From the NCBI RefSeq assembly GCF_037113525.1, contig NZ_CP146963.1:3534001-3598000 (forward strand): DNA of 64,000 nucleotides. Reading direction: 5' to 3'. Shown one piece after another: positions 51,701 through 60,852 of this stretch (position 1 is its first letter; the number at the start of each line of letters is the position of its first letter). A program made the translations under genes and the position numbers. Under the pieces are notes generated by a model, which was not told the origin of the DNA, did not search any database, and saw only the letters and a program-made list of their open reading frames with translations. Origin of the DNA: Butyrivibrio fibrisolvens. GTDB lineage: Bacteria; Bacillota; Clostridia; Lachnospirales; Lachnospiraceae.

Positions 51701-52009
51701 TGCAAGCTCCATACCAAGGTTAAGTCCGGCCTGACCTCCAAGTGTTGGAAGGATTGAATCGGGCTTTTCTTTTTCTATGATCTGTTCGAGGACCTTGACT
51801 GTAAGAGGCTCGATATAAACCTCATCAGCAATATCGCGGTCTGTCATGATGGTCGCAGGGTTGGAGTTAACAAGTACAACTTCGATTCCCTCTTCCTTAA
51901 GTGAACGGCAGGCCTGAGTTCCTGCATAGTCGAACTCTGCTGCCTGTCCTATTACGATAGGGCCTGAGCCAATGACCAAAACTTTTTTGACATCTTTATT
52001 CTTAGGCAT
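48791..52009 (-). CDS. carB: Carbamoyl-phosphate synthase large subunit
   Basis: 1072 residues, full length, from the ATG at 52009 with AAGGAAG upstream. Two duplicated ATP-grasp halves each start with the same signature: VLVIGSGPIVIGQAAEFDYA and ILVLGSGPIRIGQGIEFDYC. Each contains a GGSGGGIAHN/GGQGMQIA loop and NPRxSRSSA/NPRSSRTVP. The C-terminal MGS-type regulatory domain (about 935-1072, ATLGTADVLNQNGVKARKV) binds UMP or ornithine. It forms carbamoyl phosphate with CarA, coded 81 bp upstream. Confidence 0.97.
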   Translation of the reverse strand: MPKNKDVKKVLVIGSGPIVIGQAAEFDYAGTQACRSLKEEGIEVVLVNSNPATIMTDRDIADEVYIEPLTVKVLEQIIEKEKPDSILPTLGGQAGLNLGMELAESGFLDKHGVKLLGTTAETIKKAEDRQEFKDTMEKIGEPCAASLVVTDVETGVEFARKIGYPVVLRPAFTLGGSGGGIAHNQVELEDILANGLRLSRVHEVLVERCISGWKEIEYEVIRDSNGNCITVCNMENIDPVGVHTGDSIVVAPSQTLTDKEYQMLRSSALNIINELQITGGCNVQFALHPTSFEYCVIEVNPRVSRSSALASKATGYPIAKVAAKIALGYTLDEIPNAITGKTYASFEPALDYCVLKFPRLPFDKFITAKRTLSTQMKATGEVMSICTNFEGAMMKAIRSLEQHVDSLTSYDFTNLSDEDLAEDLKKVDDMRIWRIAEALRRGVSYEEIHDISQIDIWFINKIDNLVKVEKAIKAEGKNLSVDTLLKAKRLEYPDNVIAEYTGLTIDEVKELRYKNNIVASYKLVDTCAAEFEAQTPYYYSVYDGPDSEDEAALKRTDKKKILVLGSGPIRIGQGIEFDYCSVHATWAFKKAGFETIIINNNPETVSTDFDIADKLYFEPLTPEDVENIVRLEKPDGAVVQFGGQTAIKLTQDLMKMGVKIYGTDAKDVDAAEDREIFDEILEKTQIKRAEGATVYTAEEAKEVANRLGYPVLVRPSYVLGGQGMQIALSDQEIEEFMNIINRYAQDHPILVDKYLQGVETEVDAVCDGEDIVIPGIMEHIERSGVHSGDSISVYPAQSLSQKVKDTIAEYTKRLAKALNVIGLINVQFIAVGDEVYIIEANPRSSRTVPYISKVTGIPIVDLAAQVMMGKKLKDLGYTPGLQPEASHVAIKMPVFSFEKIRGAEISLGPEMKSTGECLGISTSFKEALYKAFLGAGISLPKHKQMIITVKDADKGEIIDIARRYEKLGYIIYATLGTADVLNQNGVKARKVNNIHQESPTVMDLILGHKIDLVIDTPTQGRDKSRDGFLIRRTAIETGVNVITALDTARALVSSLENAYNEEGLELVDIAKI

Positions 52010-52090
52010 TAAATAACTTCCTTTCAATTCCTATATATGATCTATTCATGTATCTAATTCATTTTTACTTAGGTAAAAAAACTATCTTAT

Positions 52091-53320
52091 TTATCTGAAC
52101 TCACCGTCTATCATCATATGTATAAAGCTGTCGAAAAGAGTACCTGTATCCTGTGGGCCTGCGCTGGCTTCGGGATGGAACTGGACAGTGTATATATTCT
52201 TGCCTGTATATCTGAGGCCTTCATTAGTACCGTCATTGACATTTATATAGGCAGGTGTTGCAACCTTTGGATCAAGCTTATCTGTATCTACTACATAGCC
52301 GTGGTTCTGTGAGCTTATGTATACCTTGCCTGTTGCAAGCTCTTTGACAGGATGATTACCACCTCTGTGGCCATACTTAAGCTTGTGTGTATCTGTTCCT
52401 GTTGCAAGTGCCATGAGCTGGTGTCCAAGGCAGATAGCAAAAATCGGAACGTTAGAATCATAAAGTTTTTTAACTTCCTTAATTACAGACTCGCAGTCCT
52501 TTGGATCTCCAGGGCCATTTGAAAGCATGATTCCATCGGGACTTCCTGCAAGGATCTCTTCTGCAGTTGTATTGTAAGGGTATACTGTAACATCACATCC
52601 TCTTGCTGCAAGAGAATTTGCGATATTATACTTGGCTCCTACATCGAGAAGTGCAACCTTAAGATGAGTTCCGTCAGCTTTAACACCATTAAGCTGCCTT
52701 ACAAGTGAAGGCTTCTTCTCTCTCTTTGAGTGGTCACCGGCAAGGTCTGCCTTGTAGTTATCTGCATTAAATACTGCACTTCCAGAAACAGGTCCGTTAT
52801 CAGACAGATCTCTTGCACCCTTAACTTCGTACTTTTCTTTGCAGGAAACCTTTTCAACTACACCCTTGGTTGTATAAGCCTTCATCCTCTTAATAAGTTC
52901 ATCAAGGTTGTAATTTTCATTAGTTGTGATACAGCCGTTCATGGTTCCCTTTTCACGAAGGATCCTTGTAAGCTTTCTTGTATCGATTCCGGCAACTCCT
53001 GGGATCTCATACTTTACAAGGAACTCCTCCAAACTCATATCACATCTGAAGTTTGATGCAACCTCAGAAAGCTCTCTGACTATGACACCGTCAAGCCAGA
53101 TTCTCTCGGATTCCATATCGTCAAGGCATACACCGTAGTTACCGATAAGAGGATATGTCATACATACTGACTGTCCTGCGTATGAAGGATCGGTAAAGAC
53201 TTCTGTGTAGCCTGCCATTGTTGTATTAAATACGATCTCACTGATCACTTCTTTATCAGCGCCTATTGCCTGCCCTGCAAACACTGTTCCGTCTTCAAGG
53301 ATTAAAAAGGCTTTTTTCAT
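52091..53320 (-). CDS. carA: Carbamoyl-phosphate synthase small subunit
   Basis: 409 residues. A CarA N-terminal domain (KKAFLILEDGTVFAGQAIG) precedes a class I glutamine amidotransferase with PIFAICLGHQLMALATG (catalytic Cys) and YTVQFHPEASAGP (His, Glu). It is about 40 residues longer than usual owing to a charged insertion (VSGSAVFNADNYKADLAGD, then HSKREKKP) between the domains. It supplies ammonia to CarB. The operon carA-carB sits just downstream of purL. Confidence 0.96.
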   Translation of the reverse strand: MKKAFLILEDGTVFAGQAIGADKEVISEIVFNTTMAGYTEVFTDPSYAGQSVCMTYPLIGNYGVCLDDMESERIWLDGVIVRELSEVASNFRCDMSLEEFLVKYEIPGVAGIDTRKLTRILREKGTMNGCITTNENYNLDELIKRMKAYTTKGVVEKVSCKEKYEVKGARDLSDNGPVSGSAVFNADNYKADLAGDHSKREKKPSLVRQLNGVKADGTHLKVALLDVGAKYNIANSLAARGCDVTVYPYNTTAEEILAGSPDGIMLSNGPGDPKDCESVIKEVKKLYDSNVPIFAICLGHQLMALATGTDTHKLKYGHRGGNHPVKELATGKVYISSQNHGYVVDTDKLDPKVATPAYINVNDGTNEGLRYTGKNIYTVQFHPEASAGPQDTGTLFDSFIHMMIDGEFR

Positions 53321-53379
53321 ATATCATCTTTCCCTTCTGCTTCTATATAGAAGAAAATAATTGTCTTTACTAAAGTTAA

Positions 53380-53405
53380 CCTTCGGACCCATAAGGGCCC
53401 GAAGG
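53380..53405 (-). terminator. Hairpin between purL and carA
   Basis: CCTTCGGACCC-ATAA-GGGCCCGAAGG, 11-bp stem with one mismatch, followed on the minus strand by TTAACTTT. Partial termination after purL is plausible. Confidence 0.65.
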
Positions 53406-53475
53406 ATACAGCATTAAATTCATATTCGATTTCGAGACAGCTCTAATCGAAATGACTTTTGACCATTACATCATA

Positions 53476-56400
53476 TTATTTAAAGTACTCTACACCTGAC
53501 TTGAAGATCTTAAGATCCTGCTCGCCGTAGATATTTACAGCAACGCCCTGACCGCGACGCTCTGCATGGCACATCTTACCAAGGCATCTTCCATCAGGAG
53601 ATGTGATACCCTCAATAGCAGCATAGGAACCATTGATGTTCCATTCGCTATCCATCTTGATATTGCCTTCTGTATCGCAGTACTGGAATGCTACCTGACC
53701 ATTTGCAAACAGGTCATTTATTACATTTTCAGGAGCAACAAATCTTCCTTCACCATGTGAAGCAGGGTTTGTATAAACTCCTCCAAGCTTAGCCTCCTGA
53801 AGCCATGGGCTCTTGTTGGATACAACCTTGAGGTATGCCATCTTGGAGATGTGACGTCCTATTGTATTGAATGTCAGTGTAGGTGATTCTACGTTCTGAC
53901 CTGTGATCTTGCCGTTTGGTACAAGACCGAGCTTGATAACAGCCTGGAATCCGTTACAGATACCAAGTACAAGACCATCTCTTTCGTTAAGGAGCTTTTC
54001 TACTGCTTCTTTGATCTTAGCATTCTGGAATGCTGTTGCAAAGAACTTAGCTGATCCGTCAGGCTCATCACCTGCTGAGAATCCGCCAGGGAACATGATG
54101 ATCTGTGCCTTCTCAATTGCCTTTTCAAATTCATCAACTGACTCGTAGATATCCTGTGCGTTGCGGTTTCTGAAGATCTTGATATCTACATCAGCGCCTG
54201 CTGCCTTGAAAGCTGCTGCTGAGTCATACTCACAGTTACTTCCCGGGAATACAGGGATGAATACTGTAGGCTTTGCAACCTTGTTCTTACATACATATAT
54301 ATCTTTTGTATCATAAAGCTTTGTTTCGATAACAGTGCTGTCATCTCCTGCTTTTGAAGGGAATACCTTTTCAAGTGTTCCTGTCCATGCGCTAAGAACT
54401 TCCTCGCCGTCAATCTTGGTTCCTTCTACTGCGAAGACATTCTCGGAAGTTACAGTACCTACAAGTCTTGCACCTTCAACTTCAAGTGCCTTGGAAAGAT
54501 CAGCTTCAGCAACTTCTACAAGGAGGTTACACATTCCATTTGCAAAAAGATCTGCTGCCTTAAGACTCTCATCGAATGCAACTCCCAGCTTATTACCAAA
54601 TGACATCTTGCAAGCTGCAGCAGCGATTCCGTATCCGTCAAGCGCATAAGCTGACTTTATAACGCCGCTCTTCATAAGCTCTGAAACCTTATTGTAAAGA
54701 GCAATAACTTTCTCATATACAGGAAGGTCGTATTCATCTCTTGCGATCTTGAGTTCTACAAGCTTATCTCCTGCTGCCTTAAGTTCAGGTGTTACAACAT
54801 CTGAAAGCTTTGCTACATCTACAGCGAAGGATACAAGTGTTGGTGGTACGTTGATGTCATTAAATGATCCTGACATAGAGTCCTTACCGCCGATTGAAGC
54901 CTTGCCAAATCCAAGCTGAGCATCAAGAGCTCCGAGAAGAGCTGTAAATGGCTGTGACCATCTCTTAGGATCTTCTGTCATTCTCTTGAAGTATTCCTGG
55001 AATGTGAAGTGAAGGTTCTTAACCTCACCGCCGCCTGCTACGATTCTTGCAACAGACTCTGTTACTGCATATACAGCGCCGTGATATGGACTCCAGGATG
55101 AAAGGAATGGATCGAATCCATAAGCCATCATTGTTACTGTATCGCTTGATCCGTCAAGAACAGGAAGCTTAGCTATCATGTTCTGAGTCTCTGTAAGCTG
55201 ATATCTTCCGCCGTAAGGCATCTCAACTGTCGCAGCACCGATTGATGAGTCGAATCTCTCTACAAGACCCTTCTGTGAACATACGTTAAGGTCCTTCATC
55301 TCTTCAATGAATGCAGCCTTAACATCGCCGCTTGCAAGTGCTTCGCCAGCCTTATCACATGCAACTTTGTTAAAATAGTTATCTGCCTTTGAAGGAATCT
55401 CTACTTCTACGTTAGTCTCCTGATGAGCACCATTTGTGTTAAGGAATGCTCTTGAGATATCTACTATCTTTTTACCTCTCCAGTTAAGTACAAGACGAGG
55501 TTCCTTGGTTACTACCGCCACCTTTACAGCTTCAAGGTTTTCTTCTGCTGCATATGCAAGGAACTGATCGACATCCTTAGGATCAACAACTACTGCCATA
55601 CGCTCCTGAGATTCTGATATAGCAAGCTCTGTTCCATCAAGACCAGCATATTTCTTAGGTACAAGATCAAGATTTACATCAAGACCATCTGCAAGTTCGC
55701 CGATTGCTACTGATACGCCGCCTGCACCAAAGTCGTTACACTTCTTGATGATGGATGATACTTCTTTTCTTCTAAAAAGTCTCTGAAGTTTACGCTCTGT
55801 AGGAGCATTACCCTTCTGAACCTCAGCTCCGCATGTTGTAAGAGATGCATTGGTGTGAGCCTTGGAAGATCCTGTAGCACCGCCGATTCCATCACGTCCT
55901 GTACGTCCGCCGAGAAGTACGATGATATCACCCGGATCAGAAGACTTACGCATTACGTTAGCCTGAGGAGCAGCACCCATAACAGCACCGATCTCCATTC
56001 TCTTAGCTACGTAGTTAGGATGATATACTTCCTTAACATATCCTGTAGCAAGACCGATCTGGTTACCATATGATGAATAACCCTGAGCAGCGCCTCTTAC
56101 GAGCTTTTTCTGAGAAAGCTTTCCTTTAAGTGTTTCTGATACAGGAACTGTAGGATCTGCAGCACCTGTTACACGCATAGCCTGGTATACATAACCTCTT
56201 CCTGAAAGCGGATCACGGATAGCACCGCCAAGACATGTTGCAGCACCACCGAAAGGCTCGATCTCTGTAGGATGGTTATGTGTTTCATTCTTGAAGAATA
56301 CAAGCCAGTTCTCAGTTGTCTTGCCCTGTCCATAATCAACTTCTACAGGAACAACTACTGTACAAGCATTATTTTCTTCAGACTCTTCCATATCTGTAAG

Positions 56401-57276
56401 CTTGCCGTCTTTTTTGAGCTTCTTCATACCAACGAGGGCAAGGTCCATAAGGGAGATGAACTTCTCTTTTTTCTTAGCAGGATCAGCGTAAAGCTCATCA
56501 CGTGCGATAAGATATTCATTGTAAGCATCCTCGATAGGCTTCTTGTAATCGCCTTCGCCGAATGTGATTGTCTTAAGCTCTGTGCCGAATGTTGTATGAC
56601 GGCAGTGATCAGACCAGTATGTATCAAGAACACGGATCTCTGTAACGGAAGGATCTCTTTTTTCCTCATCATGAAAATAAGTCTGGATCCACTGGAAATC
56701 CTTGAATGTCATTGCAAGTCCGAGAGAATCATAAAGCTTTTTGAGCTCATCCTCAGCCATGTCCTTGAATCCGTCAAAAGTCTTAACATCTTCAGGTTCA
56801 GGATATGTCTCAACGAGAGTTTCTGCCTTAGTCTCATCGATGATGCGTGAATCAACAGGGTTTACAACGTACTCTTTGATCTTATCAAGCTCTTCATCTG
56901 ATACGTTACCGATGATGACATATGTATCAGCACTTCTGATGATAGGCTCTTCTTCACCTCTAATGAAACGTACGCACTGCTCTGCAGAATCAGCTCTCTG
57001 ATCAAACTGTCCCGGAAGTGCCTGCACGCTAAATACGCGCTCACCTTCTTTGACGTCAAAAGACTCTCTGTAAAGTATATCAACAGGAGGCTCTGAAAAT
57101 ACTGTTGTACAAGCCTTCTCAAATACCTCGTCAGATACGTTTTCAACATCGTATCTGATAAGTACACGAACATCCTCACAAGACATGATACCAAGATATC
57201 TTCGTATCTCGTGTCGCAGGTCCTTTGCTTTGCCTGCAAAAGGTTTCTTTTTTTCTACATAGACTCTTCTGACCAT
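53476..57276 (-). CDS. purL: Phosphoribosylformylglycinamidine synthase, single-chain
   Basis: 1266 residues: a fused PurL-PurQ enzyme of the large type. The N-terminal PurS-like part (YVEKKKPFAGKAKDLRHEI) is followed by DTYWSDHCRHTTF and NETHNHPTEIEPFGGAATC of the synthase domain, a second AIRS-like repeat (GGKDSMSGSFND), and a C-terminal glutamine amidotransferase with MFPGGFSAGDEP, LVLGICNGFQAVIKLGL (Cys) and NPASHGEGRF. It makes FGAM in purine synthesis. This fused type is usual in Gammaproteobacteria and many Clostridia. No other pur gene is in the window. Confidence 0.97.
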   Translation of the reverse strand: MVRRVYVEKKKPFAGKAKDLRHEIRRYLGIMSCEDVRVLIRYDVENVSDEVFEKACTTVFSEPPVDILYRESFDVKEGERVFSVQALPGQFDQRADSAEQCVRFIRGEEEPIIRSADTYVIIGNVSDEELDKIKEYVVNPVDSRIIDETKAETLVETYPEPEDVKTFDGFKDMAEDELKKLYDSLGLAMTFKDFQWIQTYFHDEEKRDPSVTEIRVLDTYWSDHCRHTTFGTELKTITFGEGDYKKPIEDAYNEYLIARDELYADPAKKKEKFISLMDLALVGMKKLKKDGKLTDMEESEENNACTVVVPVEVDYGQGKTTENWLVFFKNETHNHPTEIEPFGGAATCLGGAIRDPLSGRGYVYQAMRVTGAADPTVPVSETLKGKLSQKKLVRGAAQGYSSYGNQIGLATGYVKEVYHPNYVAKRMEIGAVMGAAPQANVMRKSSDPGDIIVLLGGRTGRDGIGGATGSSKAHTNASLTTCGAEVQKGNAPTERKLQRLFRRKEVSSIIKKCNDFGAGGVSVAIGELADGLDVNLDLVPKKYAGLDGTELAISESQERMAVVVDPKDVDQFLAYAAEENLEAVKVAVVTKEPRLVLNWRGKKIVDISRAFLNTNGAHQETNVEVEIPSKADNYFNKVACDKAGEALASGDVKAAFIEEMKDLNVCSQKGLVERFDSSIGAATVEMPYGGRYQLTETQNMIAKLPVLDGSSDTVTMMAYGFDPFLSSWSPYHGAVYAVTESVARIVAGGGEVKNLHFTFQEYFKRMTEDPKRWSQPFTALLGALDAQLGFGKASIGGKDSMSGSFNDINVPPTLVSFAVDVAKLSDVVTPELKAAGDKLVELKIARDEYDLPVYEKVIALYNKVSELMKSGVIKSAYALDGYGIAAAACKMSFGNKLGVAFDESLKAADLFANGMCNLLVEVAEADLSKALEVEGARLVGTVTSENVFAVEGTKIDGEEVLSAWTGTLEKVFPSKAGDDSTVIETKLYDTKDIYVCKNKVAKPTVFIPVFPGSNCEYDSAAAFKAAGADVDIKIFRNRNAQDIYESVDEFEKAIEKAQIIMFPGGFSAGDEPDGSAKFFATAFQNAKIKEAVEKLLNERDGLVLGICNGFQAVIKLGLVPNGKITGQNVESPTLTFNTIGRHISKMAYLKVVSNKSPWLQEAKLGGVYTNPASHGEGRFVAPENVINDLFANGQVAFQYCDTEGNIKMDSEWNINGSYAAIEGITSPDGRCLGKMCHAERRGQGVAVNIYGEQDLKIFKSGVEYFK

Positions 57277-57296
57277 AATTCTCCTCTTTCTTTTTT

Positions 57297-57330
57297 AAAA
57301 AAATGTGCTCCGAAATTCGAAGCACATTTT
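57297..57330 (-). terminator. Terminator of the TetR gene
   Basis: AAAATGTGCT paired with AGCACATTTT around an 11-nt loop, followed by a T7 run on the minus strand, only 10 bp past the stop and 20 bp before purL. Confidence 0.9.
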
Positions 57331-57339
57331 CATTAATTA

Positions 57340-57981
57340 TTAATTAGTATATTGATCCACAGGTACAATGCCCTGCAGAACGTAAAACATTTCCTTATCA
57401 ACAGCCTGTTCAGATATAGAGATAACTGATGCCATAGTCTTAAGTCCTTCCAATACGTATGCAAGATTTCTGGCAAAACCAGCTATATCTTCACACTCAA
57501 ATTCGCCACTTTCAACACCATCAGAAACGATGGCTTCAATAGTGATGATACAATTATCAAAACGATTCTTTATATAATTATCATCCGGAGATGCACTATG
57601 CCCTGAATAATACTCCATAAGCGCGAGACTAAGACCGTCTTTTCTACGCAAAATGAAGCGCTTCTGCTCCTTTAAAAAGGACGCAAATCTATCAGAAGCA
57701 CTAACTTCAGTAGAAACATTAATGCCCTGGGACAAATCAGATTCACTCTCACCTTCATCTGAAGAAAGAGTACTGCTGTCAGCCGAATTAGAATCCTCAG
57801 CTTTAAGAACAGCTAAAAATATATCTTCAACGCTGGAAAAATGAAGATATAATCCTCCACGACTTATGTCACATGCATCTACAATATCCTGCATGGTAAC
57901 ACTTTTAAAGCCTTTTTTAGAAAAAATCTCCCTTGCTTTAGCCAAAATATGCTTTTCAGTTCTGTTTGCCTTGGCTCCCAT
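57340..57981 (-). CDS. TetR/AcrR family regulator
   Basis: 213 residues from the ATG at 57981, with GGGGAG upstream. The HTH is IFSKKGFKSVTMQDIVDACD, then ISRGGLYLHFSSVEDIFLAV, the family's best-conserved part. A Ser/Asp/Glu insertion (SSDEGESESDLSQG) follows residue 75, before the helical ligand domain. It stands between purL and the gene at 58049. The ligand is unknown, and the position does not prove that it controls purL. Confidence 0.92.
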   Translation of the reverse strand: MGAKANRTEKHILAKAREIFSKKGFKSVTMQDIVDACDISRGGLYLHFSSVEDIFLAVLKAEDSNSADSSTLSSDEGESESDLSQGINVSTEVSASDRFASFLKEQKRFILRRKDGLSLALMEYYSGHSASPDDNYIKNRFDNCIITIEAIVSDGVESGEFECEDIAGFARNLAYVLEGLKTMASVISISEQAVDKEMFYVLQGIVPVDQYTN

Positions 57982-58048
57982 CTCGCTCCCCACATTAAAC
58001 AGCATTACTTTAAAGAATAAATTCCTTTAAAGATGAAACATATACGGA

Positions 58049-58507
58049 TCACCTCTCATGATCCCAAAGATCGATAACTTCCTGCATCCTTCTGACAGCA
58101 TGTTCAAAGATCCCACGCTGAACAGCTTCTGACCACATACTAGCCTTGACCTGACCTCCAAGAACGTACTTGGATAAGATTCGATTAACATCATCGAGCT
58201 GCATTATATCTGCATTTGCGATATATTCAAGCTCATCTTTCCAGGTCTTAAGATTTTTCCTGCTATATAAATATACATAATTGCGGTCCATAAGACCGGT
58301 AGCCTGCGCATCCTTAACAAAAGAAAGGACTGTCGAATCATATACCGGAAACTGAATGGTTGTATCCATGTTCGATCCACTATAGTTCTGATCGACTGCC
58401 TTGTTATCGTTCTCTTTGAACCAACGAAGGTACTTGGAAAGTGTCTCAACCATACCACGATAACGGTTAACAATATCCTGCGGGCTATTTTCGGTTACAT
58501 CTGCCAT
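58049..58507 (-). CDS. Hypothetical protein, possibly DUF6508-like
   Basis: 152 residues, soluble and helical, with a start site inside GAGGTGAAAAC. The N-terminal 60 residues (VETLSKYLRWFKENDNKAVD) and the ending VLGGQVKASMWSEAVQRGIF followed by RRMQE resemble the two conserved blocks of DUF6508-type proteins (an RxxRFxxG-like region then a helix). The match is by eye and loose. It lies upstream of the TetR gene and 43 bp separates them; a shared transcript is possible. Confidence 0.65.
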   Translation of the reverse strand: MADVTENSPQDIVNRYRGMVETLSKYLRWFKENDNKAVDQNYSGSNMDTTIQFPVYDSTVLSFVKDAQATGLMDRNYVYLYSRKNLKTWKDELEYIANADIMQLDDVNRILSKYVLGGQVKASMWSEAVQRGIFEHAVRRMQEVIDLWDHER

Positions 58508-58732
58508 GTTTTCACCTCACATCATCTCTCTCAAACAAAGATATGAACAGTTACAAAACAACGCAACTCCGCAATTCTGTAAAATTATAACAACAGTGTC
58601 ACAAATTGTACAGAGTGCGATTCTCCAAATATTTCATCAATTTTTATGATATTTTTGAACAAACGTTCTAAAACAACTCCTACTATATATTTATCGAGCG
58701 ATTCACGCTAATAAATAATAGGGATTTGCAGA

Positions 58733-59022
58733 CTTTGCATGGGTAAAGTTGGCAGGTGGGGGACGGATTCCAGAGGATGGGAGCTGATAAATGATTTTGG
58801 TGTCATGAAAATTATATTGAATTCAAGGCATGATATCTGGATATTTATATTTTAAGGTCCGAAACTCGCTTCGCTCAAACATGCGGACCCTAAGCAAAAT
58901 ATAAATATCCATCTATCACGCTCTTGAATTTCAATATAATTTTCAAAGACACCAAAATCATTTATCAACTCCCATCCTCAGGAATCCTCAAGGTTCTGGC
59001 AATGCTTTACAAGTGCAAAAGC
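58733..59022 (-). repeat. Long inverted-repeat element, copy C (about 290 bp)
   Basis: The core centre AAACTCGCTTCGCTCA at 58863-58878 is the complement of the A and B centre, so this copy is reversed. The inner stem GGATATTTATATTT is paired with AAATATAAATATCC. Mid-arms share AAATGATTTT, TTGAAAATTATATT and ATTCAAG with copy B. The outer arms (GAGGATGGGAG and complement; TTTGCA...TGCAAA) are weaker. The spacer 58508-59378 holds no gene otherwise; short direct repeats of AGATTT lie near 59175. Confidence 0.8.
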
Positions 59023-59378
59023 GGAGATTATTTATTTATGCGAGGTCTACAATGGTGAGCATAGCTTTTCTGTAATATTAGTTTCCATTTGGTTTTAAGT
59101 TTTATTTATGGTTATTATTTATAATGATTACTATTATAAGCTACTGGATGTTTATATGATAATGATACATAGATTAGATTTAGATTTAGATTTGGGTTTG
59201 GGTTGATTCTCTGGTTCAGAATTTTTTATATATTTGACTTATCCTATAATTATATATAGATTATTATGAAGTGGATTTTCAATGATAAAAAAACAAGATA
59301 CAGTTTGAACGAGTTTGAGTTAATTACTCAAGACTCAACAACCTAGTCTTTTTTAGGATGATATAAAAGGGTTAAGTT

Positions 59379-59927
59379 ATGAAATATTTACGAATGTACA
59401 TAAAATATACAATAAGATACACACTAAAGCCGCTGTCATTTGTGCCAGCGCTTGTTATGATGTACCTTATTTTCTCTTTTTCAGGTCAAAGCGGTGCTGA
59501 GTCAAGTTCCCTTAGCTATGATGTAGGCTTTCATTTCTATGATATTGTCAATAATATCTTCGGGCTTAATCTGTCATCTGCGCAGATAGCCGATTATGCT
59601 ACGGTCAATCAGTTTTATATAAGGAAAGCGGCCCACATTACAGAATATTTCCTTCTGGCAATGTCTGTTTCTCTTCCATTATATGTTTATAAGATAAGAG
59701 GATTTAAGCTTTCAATTCTGGCAACGCTCTTTTGTGTTGTATATGCCTTCCTTGATGAGTATCATCAGTCCTTTTCATACGGTAGATCACCCCAGCTTAG
59801 AGATGTAGCTATTGATTCTATCGGCATCGTAGCTGGTGTAATAGTAGTTCGTATCATTGGATTTATTGGAAGAAAGACAGTATTCAGATCCTTGTCAGAC
59901 GAATACGAAGAACAGGAAGCCGCTTAA
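59379..59927 (+). CDS. VanZ family membrane protein
   Basis: 182 residues with four or five hydrophobic helices. The family motifs are FSFSGQSG(A)ESS at TM1-2, then FYIRKAAHITEYFLLAMSVS, and FLDEYHQSFSYGRSPQLRDV, whose acidic and His residues are the hallmark of VanZ. It is a plus-strand gene. VanZ proteins are common in Firmicutes; a few link to teicoplanin tolerance, so no resistance role should be assumed here. Confidence 0.92.
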   Translation: MKYLRMYIKYTIRYTLKPLSFVPALVMMYLIFSFSGQSGAESSSLSYDVGFHFYDIVNNIFGLNLSSAQIADYATVNQFYIRKAAHITEYFLLAMSVSLPLYVYKIRGFKLSILATLFCVVYAFLDEYHQSFSYGRSPQLRDVAIDSIGIVAGVIVVRIIGFIGRKTVFRSLSDEYEEQEAA

Positions 59928-59951
59928 GTTCACACCCATCGCAGAAATCAC

Positions 59952-60028
59952 TTATACACTCAAACTTCGCGCTTATGTAATTCACTTAATAACTTAATCA
60001 TTTTTATAAGTGCGAAGTTGAGTTATAA
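59952..60028. terminator. Bidirectional terminator between VanZ and HAD genes
   Basis: TTATACACTCAAACTTCGC pairs with GCGAAGTTGAGTTATAA across a 30-nt loop. The AACTTCGC and CTT core repeats the tip of element A. Confidence 0.7.
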
Positions 60029-60033
60029 AGATT

Positions 60034-60852
60034 TTAATTTACTGCGCAGATATCCAGAATTTCTCTGATATCACCAGATACGACCATCTCAGGCTTATAG
60101 CCTTTGAAATATCCGTCTATTACTCGTGACAGTCTGGCGCGCATTTCAATAGCGCTGAGATTATCTGTATTAAGGAATATACTATCAACCTTGCAGGCTG
60201 CAGCAATTCCTATGTCGCTTTGAATCTCATTTCCTATCATGACGCAGCTTGTCGTAGTGAGCTTATGCTCATCCAGCAGTTTTTTCATATACTGGGGCTG
60301 CGGTTTTTTCATCTGGTTTTCTGAAGATATATAGATTGCATCAAAATATTTGGTCAGCCCTGTTATTTCCAACTCCGGCCTTGTAAAAAGACCTTGGGCG
60401 TTGGAAAGAAGGTATATTTTTCCGCCGCTTTTTTTAATAGTATCCAAAGTTTCTTTTACCCCGGGATACAGGCGAAGCTTATCTCTTGACAGCGTCCTGA
60501 ATATATTGGACAGATCCTTAGCCCACTGGCTATCAGTAAGCTCTTCTTCTGTCATGTCAGCTACAGGGCTGTCCGTATCATGATGTACCGGTGCTTTTAT
60601 TAAAAGCTTTGCAAAAACTTTCTCAAGCCTAATCTCCGGATAGTTGATAGCTAGCTTATATGCAAGCTCATGCTCCTGTTCCATAACAAAGTCAAAGTAC
60701 TTCTGCTGCAATTGTTCAGGAGTATAATCTGCTCCATAGCATGAATAAAAGCCTGCTATTTCTTTCCAGAATTCCGGTCTGTTTTCATCTGTGTGTATAT
60801 CAACCAGTGTTCCATAAAGGTCAAATATAAAATTATCATATTTAAGATTCAT
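60034..60852 (-). CDS. HAD superfamily hydrolase
   Basis: 272 residues from the ATG at 60852 (AAAGGA). It has motif I FDLYGTLVD near residue 10, motif II YLLSNAQG, motif III Lys in QMKKPQPQYM and motif IV VMIGNEIQSDIGIA. The Asp pairs for phosphate transfer are intact. It resembles YjjG/YfnB pyrimidine nucleotidases and sugar phosphatases. It lies 76 bp downstream of the amylase gene, so it may act on a sugar phosphate of the maltodextrin route. Confidence 0.9.
   Translation of the reverse strand: MNLKYDNFIFDLYGTLVDIHTDENRPEFWKEIAGFYSCYGADYTPEQLQQKYFDFVMEQEHELAYKLAINYPEIRLEKVFAKLLIKAPVHHDTDSPVADMTEEELTDSQWAKDLSNIFRTLSRDKLRLYPGVKETLDTIKKSGGKIYLLSNAQGLFTRPELEITGLTKYFDAIYISSENQMKKPQPQYMKKLLDEHKLTTTSCVMIGNEIQSDIGIAAACKVDSIFLNTDNLSAIEMRARLSRVIDGYFKGYKPEMVVSGDIREILDICAVN

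Noticed and set aside
59160..59210. Repeats of AGATTT and TTTGGG near 59175
   Set aside because: A short simple-sequence stretch without structure or a neighbouring gene start to give it meaning.
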